Below the pieces are notes generated by a model that was given only the letters and a program-made list of their open reading frames with translations, made no database searches and was not told the DNA's origin. Below are positions 49,701 to 55,700 of a DNA stretch of 64,000 bases, one piece after another. Position numbers and translations under genes: made by a program. Source of the stretch: Megalobrama amblycephala (lineage: Eukaryota > Chordata > Actinopteri > Cypriniformes > Xenocyprididae); the NCBI RefSeq assembly GCF_018812025.1, contig NC_063052.1:16578186-16642185 (forward strand). The letters are read 5' to 3'. Positions within the stretch are counted from its first letter, which is position 1, and each line of letters begins with the position of its first letter.

Positions 49701-52700
49701 AAAACAAGCCGATGGATATTGGTGAGTGAGATCTGCATTGCAAGCCACTCCCCAGGACATAAGGGTATATAAGCTTGCCGGCAACTCACTCATTCAGCTT
49801 TTTGCTTTGGAGCCAAACGATTGTTTCTGCTTCCACTATCTGCCTTCACTAGAAAAGAGAGTTGTCCTGTGTTGGATATAACGGAGAGTTGTTCTGTGTT
49901 TCACCATACAAGAACAAACCTTGCACGGATAAGTGCAGTGATCACACCCCTGGGCGCTTCAACAGCTAAAAGAGCTATTTCCTCAAAAGAGCAAGCACGG
50001 GAGATGTTGCATCTTTTTAAGGATGGTATTCCACCTCTGTGTTTCTGGATGCGGTCATTTCCGGATTTCACTGCCTCACGTGTCTTGGCCAAAAGCATGC
50101 TGAGGCAGCGTTCGTTTATGACTATCACGACGTTAAAATTCCTTCTTTCTGCTATTCCCCATTCTGTCACAAGCTGTGGAGTTTCCTAATGAGCCTGCAG
50201 GTCCTTCTTATGGGAGACCCAGCGTCTCATTTGGAGCTCCCGCGGATGACCAGATGTCTATCGCTGCATCAGAAGATGGACTTGAGTCCTCCGTGATTAT
50301 AACTCGGCAGCGCTGCCCCCTTCGGGGAGAGAAGCGCAGGTCGAGTCAGACCCTGAGTTGATTGTCATTTGATTGCCTGAGTTGAGCGTCAGGCTCGAGT
50401 GGAACCCTCCACCCTGTCCCAGACTCTTGTGGTTGGACGACTGGTTTCTCAGAGTGGGGCGTGCTGCACATCATTGTCCAGCCCTGCTTCTTTTCTTCCC
50501 AAAATTGCATGAGGAGGTCATGAATTTGTGGAAGGCAACTTTCACTGCCAGAAGCTGCTTCGCTGCCTCCTCTGCCTTTAATACCCTCAATGGTGGGGCA
50601 GCCAAGGGATACGCAGACATTCTTCAGGTGGAGCCTGTAATTGCGGTCCATTTATTATTCGGCCAGATGATGTCCACCTTGGTGGTCCAGGAATGCCATT
50701 TCTGGCTGAATCTGGCTGAGATGATGGAAGCCAACAAAGTTCGCTTTCTCGACTCCCCCACCTCCCAGGCTGGCCTCTTCGGCAACACTGTCAAGGACTT
50801 TGCCCAGCAGTTCTGCCTGCCCGTCACCGAGGGCATCCCCCTGCGGCATCTACATCCACTACAGTGCGGGCTGAGCAGCAGATACCATCCAGGCTGCACC
50901 GTTGAGCCACCTGCAGGAAGGTGACACAGCCAGTGTCAGCTGCTGCTAAACCCTCCAAGCGGATGGCCAAACAACATCCCTGTGATGGGTGAACCAGAGA
51001 CGGAGGTAGCTGATCTTGCCTAGGAGGTGGTGAGTGCACTGCTCCTTCCACCAGAGAAGGACCAGGTGGAGAATCTTCAGTTAAAGGTGGGTGTAATGCT
51101 ATTTCATGCATTCTGACTTATTTACACTGTTAAAGAGTTGCATTCTCATGCTAAACATGGCCAAAGTTTCAAAACACAAGTTGGATGTATGACTGAGTAT
51201 TTCTGTGCCAAACACACTACTTCCGGTTTCGGACCAGGTTTCGGAGAGTTTTTTCAAGTATGGCCTGTATGACGTCAAAAGAGAGCGGAATTCTTTGTAT
51301 AGGCACTTCTCCTATACTCATTACTGGGTGATGTGTGTGTGCACACACACATCACCCAGAGCAAGAGCACACCCACGCCCATCAACGCATTTCGTTCGGG
51401 ATACGGAAGCCGAGAGATTTTTCAACAATGGTTGTCCCCCAATTCAGGGGCTACACCCTTTGAAGGCTGCATACATCATCGAGGCAGTCTCATTTAAGAA
51501 AAATAAGTGTTAGATTGCAACGTAAGAATAAAATTACAATATTTTACACCTCACAATGAATATCAGTCAATTTTACTATGGTTACTTTTCTTAAATATGA
51601 CATTCTTGATTAAGTATTCAGCCTTCAAATGCGATCTCCAAAGTTGGCATTTGGCACGCAAGTGCATAAAATGTAAACACCGTGAACATTTTTGTTCCCT
51701 TTGTATTTATAATGATGTCACAGCTAGCAGACGATCTCTACGCAAAAGCTCGTGACTCTTTAGCTCCGCCCACGGCACTGACGGCAGGCACACCTCCAGG
51801 AGCTCTGCTTTTTTTGGAAAGACTCGGTTTAGCGTATCTATCTTTTATAAATATGATAAAACTAAAGACTTTTCTGAGATATGAAGGATGCATTGTTATT
51901 CTAGATATACTCAAGATTAACACGAGATAGGCAGAAACTGTGTGCGATACGTGTCGCTACAAATGTGACGCTACACTTTCTCACTCTCATCCTCCTCTTC
52001 TTTCGCCGCAGTGCAGGAGTTTGCGGTTCAAGGATATAATGCCTCCTCACGCACCTCCAGCCACTCCCTTGCGAGAACCATAGAGCCAGGTAAGTCACAC
52101 CACACTCACTACCTCTACTCCGGGACGCTACATCTCCCAGTTTTGGCTCCTCTGCAGGTGAATCTGTGATTTCAGCACATCATGGTGCAGTAGACGGTAG
52201 GTCTGTGGGAAAACACAACCAGGTCATCAGATTCCTGAGAGGCGTCAGGACGCTAAACCCTCCTCGGCCATGGCTCATTCCCTCTTGGGACCTCTTTATG
52301 GTACTTATAGCCCTACAGAGAGCACCCTTTGAGCCACTGCAATCAGTCGAGCTTAAGATCCTGTCTCTCAAGACAGTCTCCTGACTGTGCTCACCTCTAT
52401 CAAGAGGGTGGGGGACCTGCAGGCATTTGAGGTCAGTGAATCATACCTGGAATTTGGGCCACTTGGAGTGTTCCGTTCTCCTAGTCGTTGGCCCACGGCG
52501 CCTCTCTGGCAGACATCTGCAGAGCTGCGGGCTGGGCGATACCTAAAACCTTTGCAAAGTTCTACAATCTCTAGGTTGAGCCAGTTTCTGCCTGTGTGTT
52601 GGGTACAAACAGGTAATATGTGGGAAGACTGGCTCAGTGTTTCGCTTGCAGCACCATTCCCCTCTAGGAAGGGGATATGTGCACCTTCTCACTCTCTAGG

Positions 52701-55700
52701 TGAGTTCCCCACTTGGCGAACCCTGGATGGAGTTTTCTCCAAGCACCCTTCAGCAGTCAGTTGCGGTGGTGGCATCTGACACTAGGCCCAGTACTCGAGA
52801 TGCATGCCCAGTCGGTCAGCCCCTGTACTGGGCTAGGTGCCCATATGTTGTGATTCCCTTTGGTAATCCCATATGTGTATTCTTCGACAGTACAGTCTCC
52901 CTGTTGGCAAACTTGTGTCTTTCCCTGAGTTTATTCCACTCTGCCCCATCTCTGTGCCGGTAATGGTTCCATTCCTGTCTAGGTAGGACCTACCGCAGAG
53001 ATCTTCCATATATAGCACTGCCCAACGGGTCAGTCCATATGTGTATTTCCACATGTTACCTCCCTATGGGCAGGATGTGGCCTCTGTAGCGTCCCTTTCC
53101 ATCTGGACTCGGCACTAGGGGTGCAACGGATCTTAGTTGATCCTTGATCTGTACGAACTAGGCCTCACGGTTCAGAATGCATGGGATTCGTGGATTAATT
53201 GCATTTAGCCATTATATAGTAAAAGTTTATTATTTGCATGTGTTTGAAAGTCTGAACAATTTAAAACACTCACATTCTATTTTGCGACTCCTTAAGCTTG
53301 AATGGACACATACACACAAAATAATCTCAAAATCCTTGTCTCGACAAGTATTTATGTATGCAGTTGGTTATAAAGTCTTAAGTGAACCTAAACAGTTGAG
53401 ATAACTATGGGGCTGGCTCCAGACGGGGGCCCCGGGCTTCTTCCGGGCAGGGTAACTCCTCCTCTTCTTTGATGTTCCATGAACCATTTTTAGTTTGGCC
53501 CCTCACCTGAGACCACTTTGCCATGGGAGGCCCTACCAGGAGCACCTGGCTCCAGACAACTCAGCCTTCAGGTTCATAGGGACACCCAAACCTCTCCACT
53601 ACAATAAGGTGATGGTTCCTGGAGAGACAACCACTTAGTAAAACATTAATATAACTCTAAACATAATGCCCTGGCAATGCCCAGAACACCCTAGCAACTA
53701 CATGATAAAAGAACTCAGAACACCTTATCAATGACATAACATAGTGATGGCAACATTTTCACAGGCAAACATCACTTTTTCAAAAAAAAAAAAATGTAAA
53801 AGGTGAATTTTGTTTTTTTTTGTTTATTTGTTTGTTTTTTGCATTAATTAGAATTTTAAATCAGACATTTTTTAAATGCTCCAGAATGTGCGGCACTTAT
53901 CTCAACAGATATTAATGTACGTCAGCACAGATCTTTTTTCAAAAAACCAATACATTATCTGCGCCAAACACATAACTCTGATTATGATACACTCTACAAT
54001 GTGCCAGAGTTGCACAAGTACACACAACAGTGTGTGCTGAATATGAGTGTGTATGCGTGTGGGCCCACATAATTAATAAGCTGGACAAAACTGCCCACAA
54101 ATGAGAAATTATCCCATTGTCTGTAGTCACTACTGAGCTGTACAGCAGGGTGGGATTCGTGATGAGCAGAAATTAAGAGAAAGCAGGATAGGAAAATGAT
54201 GAGGTTAAGAAAAGAGGATGTGCTGGTCACGGAGTAGACAGGTGTGAATAATGATGCTCAGCACTGCTAGACTCTCAGTTTTCACCCTTTCTTTTGTTTT
54301 CGCTCATGCGCCACCCACAGTTTTGCTCTCTGTTCAACAGGATCACAAAGAGGTTTAGTTAGCTGCCATGTCAAGATGGTTCCCTCTCTATATCTGCTGT
54401 CAGTGATAATATGTCAGTACCAGCAGGGTGAAAATGAGTATCGCCAGCAGTCGTGTTGTAGAGAGACACTGTGTGCTGGATTTCAGCAGGGACAGAGAAG
54501 ACTTGTCACTCTGACACCAGTCACATGCATAAATCAACCCATTGTTCAATCACTGCAGCTTCACACACCCTCTACACACACAAGAGAGAGAAAGAGAGAA
54601 CAAGACATATACACTTTGCAGATATGTGTGATCAAATATAGTCAAGGCTAGAACATCACTTCAAAGCCTCTTAGTCTTCAAAAACAACTCTTGAATTGAA
54701 TTATTAATGATTTTTACTTTGGAGTAAAAAGAGTTGGAACATGATCCATTTAATTGCTATATAACAGTACAAAATAAAATAAAATAAAAAATAAGGGCAC
54801 ATAAGAAATTCTGCAACTCTAAACTACTGAAACCTGTCTACAAAAAATGTTAACCTAAAATGTGTTTATGTGATAATGTCAAAATTATTATTTCTATATT
54901 TAATAATGTTCTAATTATTAAACAATTTAATAATATATTTAATAATTTAATTCAAGGCAAAAATATTATCACAGAATAAATCTAAAGCCATTAGGATAGA
55001 CCAAAAAAACTTAAACTATAGGTAACAATTGCAGGATGCCAGTGTAGGTTACAGTGTACATTAATACATACTATATTACGCAGATAATCATTTCTGAATG
55101 TTACCAGTAAATTAAATCATTTTTAATCAGACTTATTCAAATAACATGACGTCACTCTATCTACTTCTGCTGCCCATATTAATAATCCAAATTATACTGT
55201 GAATCTCCAAAAAAAAAAAAGCAAAAGAGAGATGCTATTGACGTTTGAGACTTGACCAGGTCACCTTCCAGCATTTTCTTGATCCTATTTTGCCCATGAA
55301 AATGATGTCCTGCAAGGTCATTCGACTCTCTGCCTAATCAATGAAGGCAATGTTATTATCTGAGAGGACTTGACATTTGATTAATATTGATACAGCCTTA
55401 TTCTGACAGAATTCAGTTTGAATTCAGAAACCAGTTTCTTGTTTCAGCATTTTCAATCATTTACACCCTGTTAACCAGGTGTGATTTGTCTTTTCACACT
55501 TAAAGAAACAATGCTATATGAAGCAACAAAATCAGAATATAGTTTTTAATAAACAGTTTCTAATAAACAGTTATGTGGAATGGGATTTTGGATCAATGAT
55601 ATTCCAATGTGGGTGAAGCTACTCAGTGTAAATAGATGGCAAGCACCGACAATATATCTGGTAGTTTGTGTCGTCAATATCTGTTATTGCTTATCAATTT

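Larger units (their letters stand above)
49566..53112 (+). mobile_element. Decayed DIRS-like (tyrosine-recombinase) retrotransposon
   Basis: The remains of gag (about 49960-50940) and a tyrosine recombinase (about 52160-52640) occur in the order expected for a DIRS-type element, with no integrase. The reverse transcriptase region is absent, replaced by a TTAA-flanked element from 51085. Terminal non-coding parts flank it (from 49566; to about 53112). Antisense to syt11. DIRS rather than Ngaro is favoured because nothing coding follows the recombinase. Confidence 0.65.
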
